Source of the DNA: Theobroma cacao | Taxonomy: Eukaryota; Streptophyta; Magnoliopsida; Malvales; Malvaceae | Assembly: GCF_000208745.1 (NCBI RefSeq) | Contig: NC_030851.1 | Span: forward strand, 27,475,462 to 27,539,461 | DNA length: 64,000 nt | Direction of reading: 5' to 3' | In this document: positions 1-11,612 of the stretch, one piece after another | Layout of the letters: every line of letters begins with the position of its first letter | Numbering within the stretch: position 1 is the stretch's first letter | Notes under the pieces: model-generated | Seen by the model: the letters and a program-made list of their open reading frames with translations, nothing else | Told to the model about the DNA's origin: nothing | Databases searched by the model: none | Translations under genes and position numbers: made by a program

Positions 1-941
1 CACAATTAACCAAATCTAAGCAATCCAACTATTTAAGCTCAAATCCTTCATTAATGAGCTAAACCCATACCTTTAAAGCTAGATTGCATGAGTCTTAGCT
101 TCAAATTCTCTAATCCAAGCCAAAGTGAAAATTTACCAAATTTAGAGAGAATTGGATTTTGATGTTATCAACCGATTAAATTGAAAAATAATTAGTAAAA
201 ATGTTAATCTTACCTCTAGGATGATTTTCCAAGCTGTAAATAGCCTCAATTGCCACAAAAATTCAATTTGGGGGTTAGGGTTTTTAGTTTCTAGAGAGAG
301 AAAGAGAAAAAAAGCTGAGAGAGAGGTGGGATGAAAATGGCCTAATACCCTTTTTAATTTTTGCCTTCTGTTTGTGAAATATTGATACATTTGGCAATGT
401 ATTGATACATCTACCTTAAGTTCTAATTAATGCATTGATACGTTGAGGAAATGTATTGATACATTGAAGGCAGAATGGTCTTAGGTGCTCTTTGCTTCAA
501 ATGTATCGATACATTGAGCAAATGTATCGATACATGTTCATCCTTTGCCAAATATATCGATACATCCTTAAATGTATCTATAGAATTCCTCCAAAGCACC
601 TCATGTTGTTCTTCCTGCCAAGAATGTGTCGATACATAGGGGATGTATCAATGCATTTTCTCCTATAGGTAGTTTTAAGCTTCCAAAACTTAGGTTTGAC
701 ACCCCAAAATCATTCCTTATTAATATCATGATTCAAATCTTTCATTTAACTTAACCCCATACACATAAATCCATAAACATAATAGCAAACTTAGATCAAA
801 ACCTTAAACTGTAGGGTTTATCGCATATTTTCTCTAAATTTGCCTAAGTGTCCATTTATCGACATATATATCCTTAAACACTTCGCACACACAACATATT
901 GTCCATTAACTTAATTTACTTAAAAAATTGGGGGTGTTACA
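1..941 (-). mobile_element. Partial LTR 'H' (3' part of LTR outside window)
   Basis: On the minus strand the sequence starting at 941 reads TGTAACACCCCCAATTTTTT, a typical TG-initiated LTR start. The rest of 1-941 is AT-rich and non-coding, with purine-rich stretches near 290-320. No PBS or polypurine tract can be seen because the other end lies outside the window. It is most likely a solo or truncated Ty3/gypsy-type LTR; the superfamily is inferred only from the terminus. It contains the palindrome array at 378-656. Confidence 0.55.
378..656. repeat. Array of ATGTATCGATACAT-like palindromes
   Basis: Ten copies of a 14-bp self-complementary motif are arranged as five close pairs. Perfect copies lie at 501-514 and 522-535. 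Variants start near 378, 397, 430, 450, 552, 572, 624 and 643, differing by one to four bases (for example ATGTATTGATACAT). Members of a pair are about 20 bases apart and pairs are 30-70 bases apart. The array sits inside LTR H and has no coding potential. Confidence 0.8.
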
Positions 942-944
942 AGG

Positions 945-1480
945 GGGTGGGTTAAGGAAAACAATTCAAACCATTTAAGGCTTAAAGGTATGTCCTAGTT
1001 GAATTTGTCTAATAAATAGGCTCTGAGACGGAATCGGAATGGGACAATTAAAGTTACGAATAGGAACATATCTTCTTGTGAAATTTTGATTGGATAATTT
1101 TTGTTTGCGAATATGCCATTGTTGAATCCTTACAGGTTTACGATTAGGGTTTGGGGCAGAGTTTGCTCTAAAATTAACCCCACCAACATTTTGAAGGATG
1201 GGTTAGCAACATTGTTACTCTAGAAGGAATCACTTTGATTTGAAATGGCAAGATTCAATATCATTTTATGGTTTAAAAACCATATCCCATTTAAACCACC
1301 AGTAGTTCTTCTTGCTGCCACCATAGATTTGAATCTTACAAAACCATATCTTGATACTCTGTTTGGTTGCTTTAGCGTAATAAAGGTATCAGTAACTTCA
1401 CCATATCTCCCACAAATTGTTTAGAGCCATCTATGTGAAATTCTAGATGAAAGATTACTTATGTAAACAAAGACAATATC
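945..1480 (-). pseudogene. RRM (RNA-recognition motif) domain relic
   Basis: Minus-strand translation from 1480 to 1222 gives a recognisable RRM. An RNP2-like strand (DIVFVYISNLS) is followed by GRYGEVTDTFI, then an RNP1 motif (SRYGFVRF) and a GGLNGIWF loop. One in-frame stop interrupts it between the first helix and GRYGEV, and another ends it at 1220-1222. The remaining 945-1219 reads as low-complexity polar sequence in a shifted frame. Such RRMs occur in plant RNA-binding proteins and in ORF1 of some plant LINEs, and the sequence does not decide between them. There is no start codon, no intron structure and no neighbouring reverse transcriptase. It lies between LTR H and the truncated Athila-like LTR G, so it may be the oldest visible layer on this side. 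Confidence 0.6.
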
Positions 1481-1574
1481 TTATCTTCCATTTAAGTCAA
1501 AACTTCTAAAACTGATGGCCTTTCAATTTCAAGAGATGGGTTAAGCCTCGTGAAGGACTAAAAAAATGGGTGAA

Positions 1575-2205
1575 GTGAAATGATCTAAAATAACTAAAAC
1601 CAATAACAAGAATAGCAAACTAACTAGATAAACTCAATCAAACAAAGTCTAGAACCACAATATCCCCTCAACACTTCATCTAAATCTTTGCTACTCTCTC
1701 TTTACTTACTAGATAGCTGAGTTGTTAACCTAAAGTTCTAATGTATTTTTAAGTCTCTTCCGATGTTCTTATAAAAATATATTTCTTAAGCAATCTACTA
1801 TATTCCTATGCAAATTGAAATTAAGAAAGACTAATTAAACTTAAACTCTAATTATGGCTACATATGACATATAATTGTATTTCTTCCCTACACATAAATC
1901 AAAATAATCATCTCATGCAATTGATATTGAACATATGCTATTTCATCCAATGCTTGCACTAAATTCCTTTTTCCAATTCCGTTTAGGTTAGCCTATCAAT
2001 CTAATTAGTGATTAGGCAATCAGACGGATTAATCAAAGGATTAAAATAAACAACTCAAACACTATCAATCATAAGCCAAAAAGAGTATTAAAAATTCTAA
2101 CTACATGTTGGGTACAATTACAATTTTAGATAAAGAAAATTAGTTCATCATAAGTACTAAGGAAAATTAACCATCAACACAAAACAAGAGAAGTATATAA
2201 AGAAC
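1575..2205 (-). mobile_element. Left half of Athila-like LTR 'G'
   Basis: This stretch aligns by eye with the F LTR (2206-3706), for example the shared segments around 1660-1690 and 2420-2450, but it is clearly diverged. The first ~150 bases expected for this LTR type are missing, so G is truncated on the left. The other half is at 52845-53635. The two are separated by element F and its AGAAC duplication (2201-2205 and 52840-52844). Orientation is taken from the polypurine-like tract just after the right half. Confidence 0.7.
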
Positions 2206-3706
2206 TGTTGTTGATTTCTTACGCAAGTGCACGTATCGTTAACAAGTAATATAGTAATGAAGTAGAGTATTGATCCCACAGAGAATTGTTTAATTCCTAC
2301 TGTTAACTACTGAAATTATAACACCTTAATTTTATCCAAACAATTAAAATAAAAAAAAAATTAAAACTAATAACTAAAATTAAATATTAAATAAATCTCA
2401 CTTAACTACCGACCTAAGATTATAATATCCCTCAATACTTCATCTGATTATTGTCTCTCTCTCTTAACTCAGTTTAATGGATTAAATTGCTAACATAGAG
2501 TCCTAAATTATTTATAAGTCTCTGTCGAGTTTTTTATAAAAATACCTCTCCCAATTAATTTGCTATATGTTTATGCAAATTAAATTGAAGAAAGATTCAT
2601 TAAGTTTTTGCTCTAATCCTGGCTACGTATGCCTTATAAGTGTATGTTCACCATATATGCAAATCAAACCACCTAATCAACTAAGTGTATTCAATCATAC
2701 ACTATTTTATTCAAGGTCTACCTAAATCTCTTTTGTCAAGATTTAACCTAGGTTTCCAATTCAATCTAATTGGTGATCAAGCAATTAGAAGCATCAAGAA
2801 CAGAATAAAATAAACAACTTAAATCCATCAAACATAAGTAAAAGAGAGATAAATATTTTAGACTGTATATTGAGTTCAATCATAATTTTAGATTAGAAAT
2901 TTAGTTCCCCATCAAGTCGCACATCGTCATTGAATAAAATTTAAATATTAAAAATCAAAACCAAGAAAATAAGAGAATAAAAGAAAATATAGAAAAACTC
3001 AAGAATTGTATTCTTGATCTCCAAATCTCCCTGAATTCTGCAAATTCTTCTTAGCTTCAATGACTCTGTGGCTTGACTCTCCAATGTCAATCTGGTGTTT
3101 TCTTTTTTTTTTTTAAGCTCTTTGAAAGCTTGTTTTTATAGGCTTTGAAGTTAGACCAAGTTGGGTGAAGAAATAAGTCAATTTCAGCTGGGATTTCCTC
3201 ATCAAACTATGTAAGTCGCAGCTTTGCCAACTTAATTAACAGAAATCGCAATTGCTCTAGGACTACTGCAGTGCATCAACTTCAACAAGATTTTTGACCA
3301 TCCTACAGGCCAAACTGGGTGAAATAGTAAACATAAAAGTTGTATATCTTTCTCTTATCTTTCCAATGGTTTAGGAATTTCTTCATTTGCAGCTCTGTAG
3401 AAAAAGTTATGATTAAAATACCGAAACATATGCATTAAAAGTCTGCACTTCGAAATTGTTCTCCTTCTTCCATTAAAATTCTTCTTTCATCATACCTACA
3501 AAAGCACAAATAAATCAATAATAACGTATCTTATCCACATCAACACCAAATTAAACATAAAATTAATCAAAATTAGATTGACTTACCTAAAATAACTAAT
3601 TTAAAATAATTAAATAAAACTTACTAATTTTTATGCATTACTACAAAAACCTAGCCAAATTATTATCGAAATTAAGCTCAAATAACTCTATATCATAAAG
3701 TTATCA
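2206..3706 (-). mobile_element. F 3' LTR (intact, 1501 bp)
   Basis: It begins TGTTGTTGATTTCTTACGC and ends CATAAAGTTATCA. It matches the reassembled right LTR pieces of about 1.5 kb (6918-7102, 19692-19837, 38529-39488, 52622-52839), which serve as an internal control for the nested insertions. It holds no ORF of note. Homopolymer A and T tracts are frequent. Confidence 0.88.
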
Positions 3707-3719
3707 CACCCCCAAACTT
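3707..3719 (-). promoter_or_regulatory. F polypurine tract
   Basis: The minus strand reads AAGTTTGGGGGTG directly before the 3' LTR start. Polypurine tracts in this position prime plus-strand DNA synthesis in LTR elements. Confidence 0.8.
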
Positions 3720-5925
3720 AAGATTTTGCTAGTCCTCAAGCAAAACATAGAAAAAAAACCTAACTTACGAAAATCAAATTCGGTTAAAGAAAACTAAATA
3801 TAATTATTACTACTACTACTATTACTATTACTACTACTACTACTAGAGATAAAGTGCACCAACTCCATGATTCTTTATAATTTCCTCAAAAATATGTCTA
3901 TCAATCATTAACCTTAGGAAAAATAAGGGTCCCATTCAAATTCATGTTTCAATTTTAATGCAAGCACATTCTCGAATGGATTTCCGTGTGTGTGTGAATC
4001 TTTTACCAAGAATATCATGATATCCGGATGAGTTTATGCCAACACAAATTTTAAATTAGTACTAGATTTTCATAGGTTTATTTTTCATCTCTCTCTCCAT
4101 TAATGTAGACCAATACAAAGCTAGGGATCAATAGGACTTTATAAAGCTTGTAATGTATGGCTAGGGTCAAGGTGTGATAAAGGATATTAATGTGGCTCAA
4201 ATCACCCTAAGCACATAATTATTCTAGGACCGATATATAGAGCTCTATTTTCCTTTTCCGCGTACACCTTTTCTTCCATGTTTGAACTTTTGTTTCATCT
4301 AACACTTTTTTTTTTCACAATTTCACGCCCCCAAACTTATTTTCTTTGTATTGTAGGTAGTGGGGTTATTTTTCATATTTTGAACTTTTTTTTTCTTCTT
4401 TTTTTTTTCACATCAACGCCACCTTTCCACCTTTTTCAACATTTAGCTCAATTTATATTTCCTAAACCAATATACATGCTTAGGAGTGAGGGTTGCAAAA
4501 TTGGAAATTTAATTTTAAGGCTAGGCTCAATATTATGTAGTTAAACAAAGAAAAGGGAAATTAGGCTCAAAAGGGGTATACTAGGGATAAAAATTTAACA
4601 AGGTTGGCTTTTCAAGCTCAAACAGTCTAAAGATGGCCTAGATCATCTCCTTAACTAAGTATTGCCTAGGATTTCGCCTCGAGAGAAAATCAAGTAAATT
4701 CTAGAATTCATGACATAATCTAAAATTCTCATCAATATAAACCTTCTCTAAATATTCATAATAATTCAAAGTAAAAGATAGAGTGCTCAAAATTGTGGAA
4801 ATCACATCCTAACAATAATACTTAACAAAAAATTTAGCATGAATCCAAACAAAAACCTTATTCACCAAAAGTTAAGAATTTAAGACAATTAGTTATCATC
4901 ATTGGATAAAAAAAATCATTGAAAAAATTAGTACAACTTTACTCTAGATTCCTAAAATTCAAACAAAAATTAAATTCTTTTACCAACTAATCCTAAATTA
5001 TTTATAAATCTAGATAAACATGCACATAAAATTAAATTTAAAACTTCCACAAAATACTCACCATCAAAAAAATAAATTCACCCCCCCAAACTTAAATTAA
5101 ACATTGTCCTCAATGTTAGAAAAAATAAAGGAAAAGTAAAGAATACTCCCTAGATGATTGGATGAATTTTTGAAAAGGTGTAATCCTCCTCTTTATTGTT
5201 ATCATCTTCATTGCCACTTGGAGGAATTTTTTTTTACTGCAAAAAAATTTTAATTAATTAATGTAGAGAAATAAAATAAATAGTAAAAATAATTAAAATG
5301 AAAATAAATAAAGAGTTTTTGTTGGGTAATGGTTAAATGGGTTAGTGGGTAAGTGGGTAAATGGGTAGTCCAAATAAATAAAAAAAAAAAGATTTGGGTT
5401 GGGTTAGTAGGCTAGTACAAATATTGGGGGAATTAGGCTACCCAATTGAGGGTGGTGGGTAATGGCAGCCCACTTTAGAAGGGGGGGATCACCTACCCCA
5501 TAAAGGGCCTTTTTTTTTTTTAGAATGAGCCGTGGCTCCAAGCCTGGTGAGCCACGGCTAACGTTGTTGGAAGCCCTCTAAGCCGTGGCTTCCCATAGTG
5601 GGCGCCGCAACTTGCCTACCTTTTTTTTATTTTTTTTTTCAATTTTTTTTTTTTAAAAATTTTGTTTATGAACCTGCACAAAATAAAAAAAATGTTAATA
5701 ATTTAATAATTAAATAAATAAAGATAAAAAATAAAAGAAAGTAAGTTAGAGTGCTTGGGTTGCCTCCTAAGAAGCGTTTCTTTATAGTCACTAGCTTGAC
5801 TTTGGTAGAGATTTGAGTTTGCATGGAAAAAGCTTGAGGTATGAAATTAGCCTCCTCTTAAGATGAGGTTGTAGTGCCTTTAACTCAAGATTTGGTGCTT
5901 GCTCAACCCTAGATGGTGGAATAAG
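3720..5925 (-). other. F non-coding internal region
   Basis: No convincing coding sequence occurs on either strand; ORFs here follow T-rich tracts. A (TAC)n/(TAT)n microsatellite lies at 3804-3845. Poly-T runs occur near 4304-4313, 5510-5521 and 5626-5655. A hairpin-forming GC-rich island is at 5528-5591. In autonomous Athila elements this place would hold protease, RT, integrase and the 3' region; here only the 3' non-coding part appears to remain. Confidence 0.6.
5528..5591. repeat. AGCCGTGGCT inverted-repeat island
   Basis: An 11-base arm AGCCGTGGCTC (5528-5538) is followed, after a 10-base loop, by its exact complement GAGCCACGGCT (5549-5559). A third, self-complementary copy AAGCCGTGGCTT follows at 5580-5591. 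The GC-rich island contrasts with the AT-rich surroundings. Confidence 0.75.
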
Positions 5926-6892
5926 CTAATTTTTACCAAACTTCTCAAATTGAGTTCTTTTTGAATAATGCTCTTTTGGTGTAGCCTTCAAAACATGTGT
6001 AACATTTGTGAGTTCTTCATTTTGGTCCTTTATTATTGCATCGTGAACCAAACAAGCTTCAAGGAGTTTCTTTGGATTTTTCATATTAACAGCTTCTTTA
6101 GGTAACTTATCAATTGTATCTAGAAAAATAATGGGAGGCACATATCGGTTGACTTGTGGTGATGTAGATATTTTCTCTTCTTGCATAATTTCTTCATCTT
6201 GAACTTGATTGCTGAAAGTATTTCCTTGATCTACTTTATCTCCATCATCTTGAAGTCTATTATTGATGGCATTGGCTAGTTGACTCACTTGTGTCTCAAG
6301 ATTTCTAATTGATTCTGCCTGACTTTGAATGACGGCATCAGTCCTTGTCATGAAAAGCATCAGTCTTTGTCATGAATTGCATGAACATATCCTCTATTGA
6401 AGGCTTTTTCTCTAGCATAGGAGGCCTAACTTGTGACTGAAAACCATTATGGAAAATAGACTGTGATGAGTATGTAGGACCATGATCATTACTCCAAGAA
6501 AAATTTTCGTGATTCCATCATGAATTGTTATTGTTGGAATATGACTTATTTTGTTGCCCATCGATGCTTCCATCAAATTGCATTGATTCGTAATAGGTTG
6601 GACAACAATCACTTGAATGCCTATCTCCACAAAACTCGCATGTAACAAAAGGATTTTGAAAAGCATTATCACCCCAAGCGTTAATTTTCAGAGTCAAAGC
6701 ATCTACTTGGTTGGCTAAAACACTGATTTCATCCAAAGCATAATCACTAGCAACCCTTATAGGCACAAATTGTTTAGATGGCCACATATAATTCATCACC
6801 TCAATCAAAAGTACATGAAAATAAAAAGAAAAGTTTGAAGTAAGATTAGGAATGCTTGGTATTAATATTAACAAGAATGAATGAAGAATCAA
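5926..6892 (-). pseudogene. Athila-type gag remnant (C-terminal half) of F
   Basis: The reading starts near 6892 and contains a retroviral-type zinc knuckle (CEFCGDRHSSDCC, about 6590-6630), followed by a polar linker and the FHNGFQSQ and PSIEDMFMQF segments. After a frame change it continues as a coiled-coil-like segment (SIRNLETQVSQLANAINNR) with an acidic tail. The family's gag normally starts several hundred bases upstream of the knuckle, as in element I here (57933 onward). In F the primer site lies almost directly upstream of the knuckle part, so the N-terminal capsid half is deleted. A TGA interrupts the frame at 6518-6520. A 22-bp tandem duplication (6335-6356, 6357-6378) accounts for the frameshift. 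The product would have been the gag structural protein; this copy cannot make it. Confidence 0.7.
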
Positions 6893-6898
6893 TTCCCT

Positions 6899-6911
6899 GG
6901 TAACGGCGCCA
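6899..6911 (-). promoter_or_regulatory. F primer-binding site (tRNA-Asp type)
   Basis: The minus strand reads TGGCGCCGTTACC six bases inside the 5' LTR edge, the primer-site type of Athila-clade elements. It fixes the minus orientation of F. Confidence 0.82.
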
Positions 6912-9900
6912 AAAACTTGTTATTGAATTTTCTACTCACGCAAGTGCATGTATCGTTAACAAGTAATATAGTAATGAAGTAGAGTGTCGATCCCACAGAA
7001 AATTGTTTAATTCCTACTGTTAACTACTAAAATTATAACATCCTAATTTTATCCAAACAATTAAAATAAAAAAAAATTAAAACTAATAACTAAAATTAAA
7101 TATGTCAAGCCCAACTCTACAATATGTTTATTATGCCATTCTTACATAAGAATGCATGTTTGCTTACTTGGGTACCTCGAAAATCGTTAAAGGACGGCAA
7201 TGTACCAAATGGTACAATTAAGTTGAATTAAACCTCAAACTAGTCCAAATAGAGATTTTAAGATGAAATTGAGAATTTTAAAACTCCAGAATGATTTAAA
7301 ATGGTGATTCGAAGTTCGAGGACCGATTTGGAGTAAAATTGGAATTTTCATAACCTAGGGGCAAAATTGTCATTTTGCCACATGAGGTTAAAATTGGAAT
7401 GTTGGAAGAAGTTTTTGATGAAGATTGACTATTTAGAATATAATTTGAGTTTGAGAAGTGAAAAATTTTAATTTCAACATTTTTTCGAGCATAGGGGCAA
7501 AATAGTCATTTTGCTGTCCAAGGGCAACATTGTAATTTTACACCACCCAACACTTGTCCAATACATGGATTTTACCCAATATTATCATGGATAATTGAGG
7601 AAATTTATATGGTGGAGAGAGATTGCTTAATGAGTAAGTATGACACATGGACCAATGGGATGGTAACATGTGTCAAATTTTCATCCATTTATTATTTTGC
7701 TTAAAAATCAGCACATAACTCTCCCATATCACTCTCATATGGCTGGCGAAAGGAAGAAAAGGGAAGAAAAAGGAAAAACAAAACCCTAGGTGAAAAAATT
7801 CAGGGGAAAAGTGTGAAAATTCAAGGAAACAAGTGACAAAAGGTAAGATTTTTCAATTCTAGCTTGTGATCTACCTTTCCTATGCATTCTTTTTCATTTT
7901 CCATGGTTGAGAATCAAGTTTGCATGAGGATACCCTTACTGGCCGGACATGGGGGGAGGAGTTTTGATGCTTGATTTGGTTAGATTTCAATGTATTTTAG
8001 TGTTTTTAGTTAGTTAGTGTTGTGTAGCATGAAAAGCCAACAAGAAAATTCATTTTCTCCTATCACCCATCATTGGCTAAATTCTCCATGTGGAATATTA
8101 ATGATGATTTTGATTTTATTTCAAGTGATTTGGTTAGGAATTAGTGATTTATGGTGTGAGAATCAAGCTTGAAAAATTATAGTGTTGATGCACCCACCAT
8201 GGCCGAATTTTCCAAGAGACAATGTGAGGATGATTTTGCCATATTTCAAGTTATTTAACTTGTGTTTGATGGTTTGGAGAATTGGAAGAAAAATGGAATT
8301 ATTGGAGTTGAATTGGATATGTTGGCCAATTAATCGAGTGATAGATCGAATTAGGCCAATACCGTTTTATTTAGGTACACAACTGAATTTGTGTAGAACA
8401 CCATGTTTAGACGATAATCTGAACAATTTACATCCCATTTCATGCATTAGTATGAAGCCTGAATTGGTTTTACAACGGTTTACCACAAATGTAGTAAATG
8501 GCTTATTGTGCATTATGTCGAGGTGGTGAGCTTTCTGACAAAAGTAAAGAGATAGTACCCGAAGATCAAGAATCAGAGTACTCGAAATTCGGTTCCCAAA
8601 ATAGTGAGTAACCTTATCATCATCTTGATTATCTGAAGTGAATTTTATTTCATTTTTTTGATTTTATGAAAAATGAGTTTAAATGGTAAATCTTTATGTT
8701 TTATAAGCAAAATGTGATTAAATGAAATGATTTTATAAAATTGTCTTGAAATTGAATGATGGTTTTGAAAATGGAGTAATTGGAGACTGATTGTTGTGTT
8801 ATAAATCATGGTTTGAATTGAATGGCTTATGATAATATTGGCATAAATGGTTGGATTTGGTAAATGTGCTGAAAATGTATGAACTGTTGATTTGCCTTGA
8901 GAGGCTGTAAAACAAAATAATTGCCATGTCATGCTGTTGAATTTTATTGAATTGGTGTGTTATATATTGGTCATTGCAGTGGACGGGTTCCGTGGACCAG
9001 CTTATTAGAGGGGCACGGTAACCCTATTATATTCATACCTCAGTATGAGAGACGCGGTTGGATAACTCCTGAGGTTAAAACTTTAGAGTTCACTTCACGC
9101 CAAACCACCACGTGAGGGTGAACTCAGCCAACGCCAAGGAACGACTATGTTTTTAAAATAAAAACATGATTTATGCGTACATAACTTTTTAATAGCCTTG
9201 GCGGACTCGGTTGGGATAGCCTTCGACCAAGGTACCCCTGATAACTGAGTATGAGAATGATTTTGGCACGAGCCAAACTTTTCATGAAATCAGAAGCCTC
9301 GTTGTTTATTTAGGTGAAATGAATTTATTTTATCTTTTTAAAATGAGTTTGAAATGCTGTGAATCATTTTTATACTAATCTATTTTATCTGTCTCTATTT
9401 ACTGAACTTTAGATATTTTATATGGTATTTGTTTACTCACTGGGATTATATAATCTCACCACCCTCCTTTCCACCCTTTTCAAGCTCAAGATAGTTGGTA
9501 GATAGCTCATTTCATTGAAGGCTACAATTGGACTTGCATCTTCAAAAACTGTAGGTTTACCGCTTTTGATACTTTTGGTCGTTCATGTGAAACCTTGACC
9601 TTTATAGACTCGTAGTTAGTAATATATGCGATATCCCTAATTAGGGGTAATTTCGTCATTTCCTTAGTAAGCCCATAAAAGTAAGTTTTAAACAATATTA
9701 TGGCCTAAGTAGGCCTAAGGCATAAATGGATGTTGAAATTATGGGTAAAATGAAAAGGAAACCAAAATTTGACAATTTTCATAATAGGGGCAAAATGGTC
9801 ATTTTTCACCTCGAGTTAAAATTTTAAGTTTTCATAAACCTGAGCATGTTTAGACCATTATGGATCTTGTCCCGGTGTCAAAGGAGTAAAAAGATTGCAC

Positions 9901-10800
9901 AAAGGGTTGAATGAGAACAAGCTAACTAGTCAAGGGTATTTTCGTAATTTTAAGGGAATGGATAAGTTTGGCCTATAAATACTTTCTTCTAGTAGCTTCT
10001 TCTACCATTTTCCAGCAGCTTGTCTTCTTCTTCTTCTTCTTCAAAACCTCCATGGAAGCTTGATATGTAGCTTGCAAAGTTTTCTCTCTAGCTTTAGTTT
10101 TCATACTTTTGAGCCCTTTTGACTAAAACCCTAGTATTCTTTCACTCTCTCACTTCAAAACCCTTGGTAAAGCTTATTTCCATACTTTCTCTCACTAGTT
10201 GGGCATTTTAGAGAGAAAAAGAAAGAATTACCCCATTTATTTGGAAGCTATTGGAAGGAAATTCAACTACAAAGAAACCTAAGGGTGAGTGATGAACTAA
10301 GCTTGATTTTTAGCTGTAGAAAATGACTAGTAATTTAGATTAAGAACTGCTTTATTGTTGAGTATGTTCATTACTTTTTGTGATTAAGATATTGAACATA
10401 GATAGCCATTTAATGTGGCAATTGAAAGCTAGCTAAAAGATAGCTTTTAGGGTTCATAGTGTGTGAATTGACCTATTGCTTATGCTAATGTGATCCTAGG
10501 TTCTAAAGAAGCCCCATCATCTCATTTGGACAATTAGGGGAAATTGGAGTCATCTAAAAGCTCTACAATCAATCGGTGAGTGGACTGCCTATCAAAAATC
10601 ATTTTGGAAATGTGACTGTTTTGTACAAAGTGTTTGAATGATTTTATACAACTTTTCTCAAAAATGAATGCCTTGGGAACAAGCTCTTGAGGAATGGTTT
10701 ATGTTATGACATGTGGTTATTATGGATTTCTATGCGGCTGCATTATATTGATATACATATATGTTTGAATATAGTGTTGTGTAATTATATTGACTCGGCT

Positions 10801-10920
10801 ATGTACGAGTAGGGAGTGCGCACAAGCAGAGGATGACCTGGTTATGTGCGAGCAGGGAGTGCGCATAACCCGGTGATGACCCAACCATGTGCGAGTAGGG
10901 AGTGCGCATGAGCTGGTGAT
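10801..10920 (+). repeat. 43-bp minisatellite, three units
   Basis: Units start at about 10801, 10844 and 10887, each with the core CGAGYAGGGAGTGCGCA. They are followed by a (GAT)n-like stretch to about 10980. The same unit occurs twice in the left A LTR (near 23952-24020) and three times in the right A LTR (near 31803-31915), so copy number varies between LTRs. Confidence 0.8.
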
Positions 10921-11193
10921 GATGATGATGTGATGGTGTGTATGATGATGATGGGATGATGTGCATGATAATGATGGGTATACGTATACATATATACATA
11001 TGTAAATATGTGTGTTATAGGAAATTTATGAGTAATGGTATATGGTTGTAATGCATGTGAAACTTGACATGTTAAACTTTGGAAAATTGTCATGTGTTTC
11101 ATGTTGGTTTGGACATTTCAGCAGGGTGGTTTTTCTTGGGAGAAAAGGGAAATTTTTCATTGGTGCCCTGTATTTTGCTATAACAAGAATGAT

Positions 11194-11612
11194 TCTCGCT
11201 GCAGCAAGAAACTCTCGGGTTTGAGAACCTTCACCAGAACTGGTTCTTACTGCAGCGAGATTCATTCTCGTTGCAGCAAGATCATAACTGTAGCTTATCG
11301 TTACAGCGAAAAGGAATCTCGCTACAACGAGAAACTCTCTGTTTCATCAATTGAATTTCGCTGCAGTGAGATTCATTCTCGCTGCAGTGAAAAACTTTTT
11401 GTTTTTGTCTGCTATCTTGTCAATTGCTGCCTTATTTTTCACTTCTTTGCTACCATATCAGAGCATGAACTTCCAACATTAAGGACTAAATAAGTTAAGT
11501 TTAAAATGAGGAGGTTTAGTGAGAAACCCTCGGCCAGTTGAGAAACCCTCGTTCGGCTAATAACCAAATCCCAACGTCGTTGCAATGAAAATTCATTCTC
11601 GCTGCAGCGAAG
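11194..11612 (+). repeat. Array of TCTCGCTGCAGCGAGA-like palindromes
   Basis: About nine degenerate copies of a 16-bp self-complementary motif centred on CTGCAG occur, seven between 11194 and 11384 and two at about 11574-11612. Examples include TCTCGCTGCAGCAAGA (11194) and TCTCGCTGCAGTGAAA (11368). Only about two copies remain at the equivalent place in the A LTRs (near 23650-23680 and 31487-31520). Confidence 0.75.

Noticed and set aside
378..656. Regularly spaced repeats resembling a CRISPR array
   Set aside because: The setting is a plant LTR, units are degenerate palindromes with short uneven spacers, and no cas genes are present.
4278..4544. 88-codon hydrophobic ORF as a membrane peptide
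   Set aside because: It is a translation of poly-T-rich DNA in the F interior, antisense to the element, with no supporting features.
8182..8529. ORF of 115 codons in the C 5' LTR, with a related ORF at 17896-18132
   Set aside because: Both lie at the same place of the two LTRs of one element, so similarity is expected by descent. No domain is seen, and the copy in the solo LTR is interrupted.
10799..11102. His-rich ORFs, also at 23784-24020 and 31623-31993
   Set aside because: They are translations of the CAT/ATG-rich tract and minisatellite in A-family LTRs.
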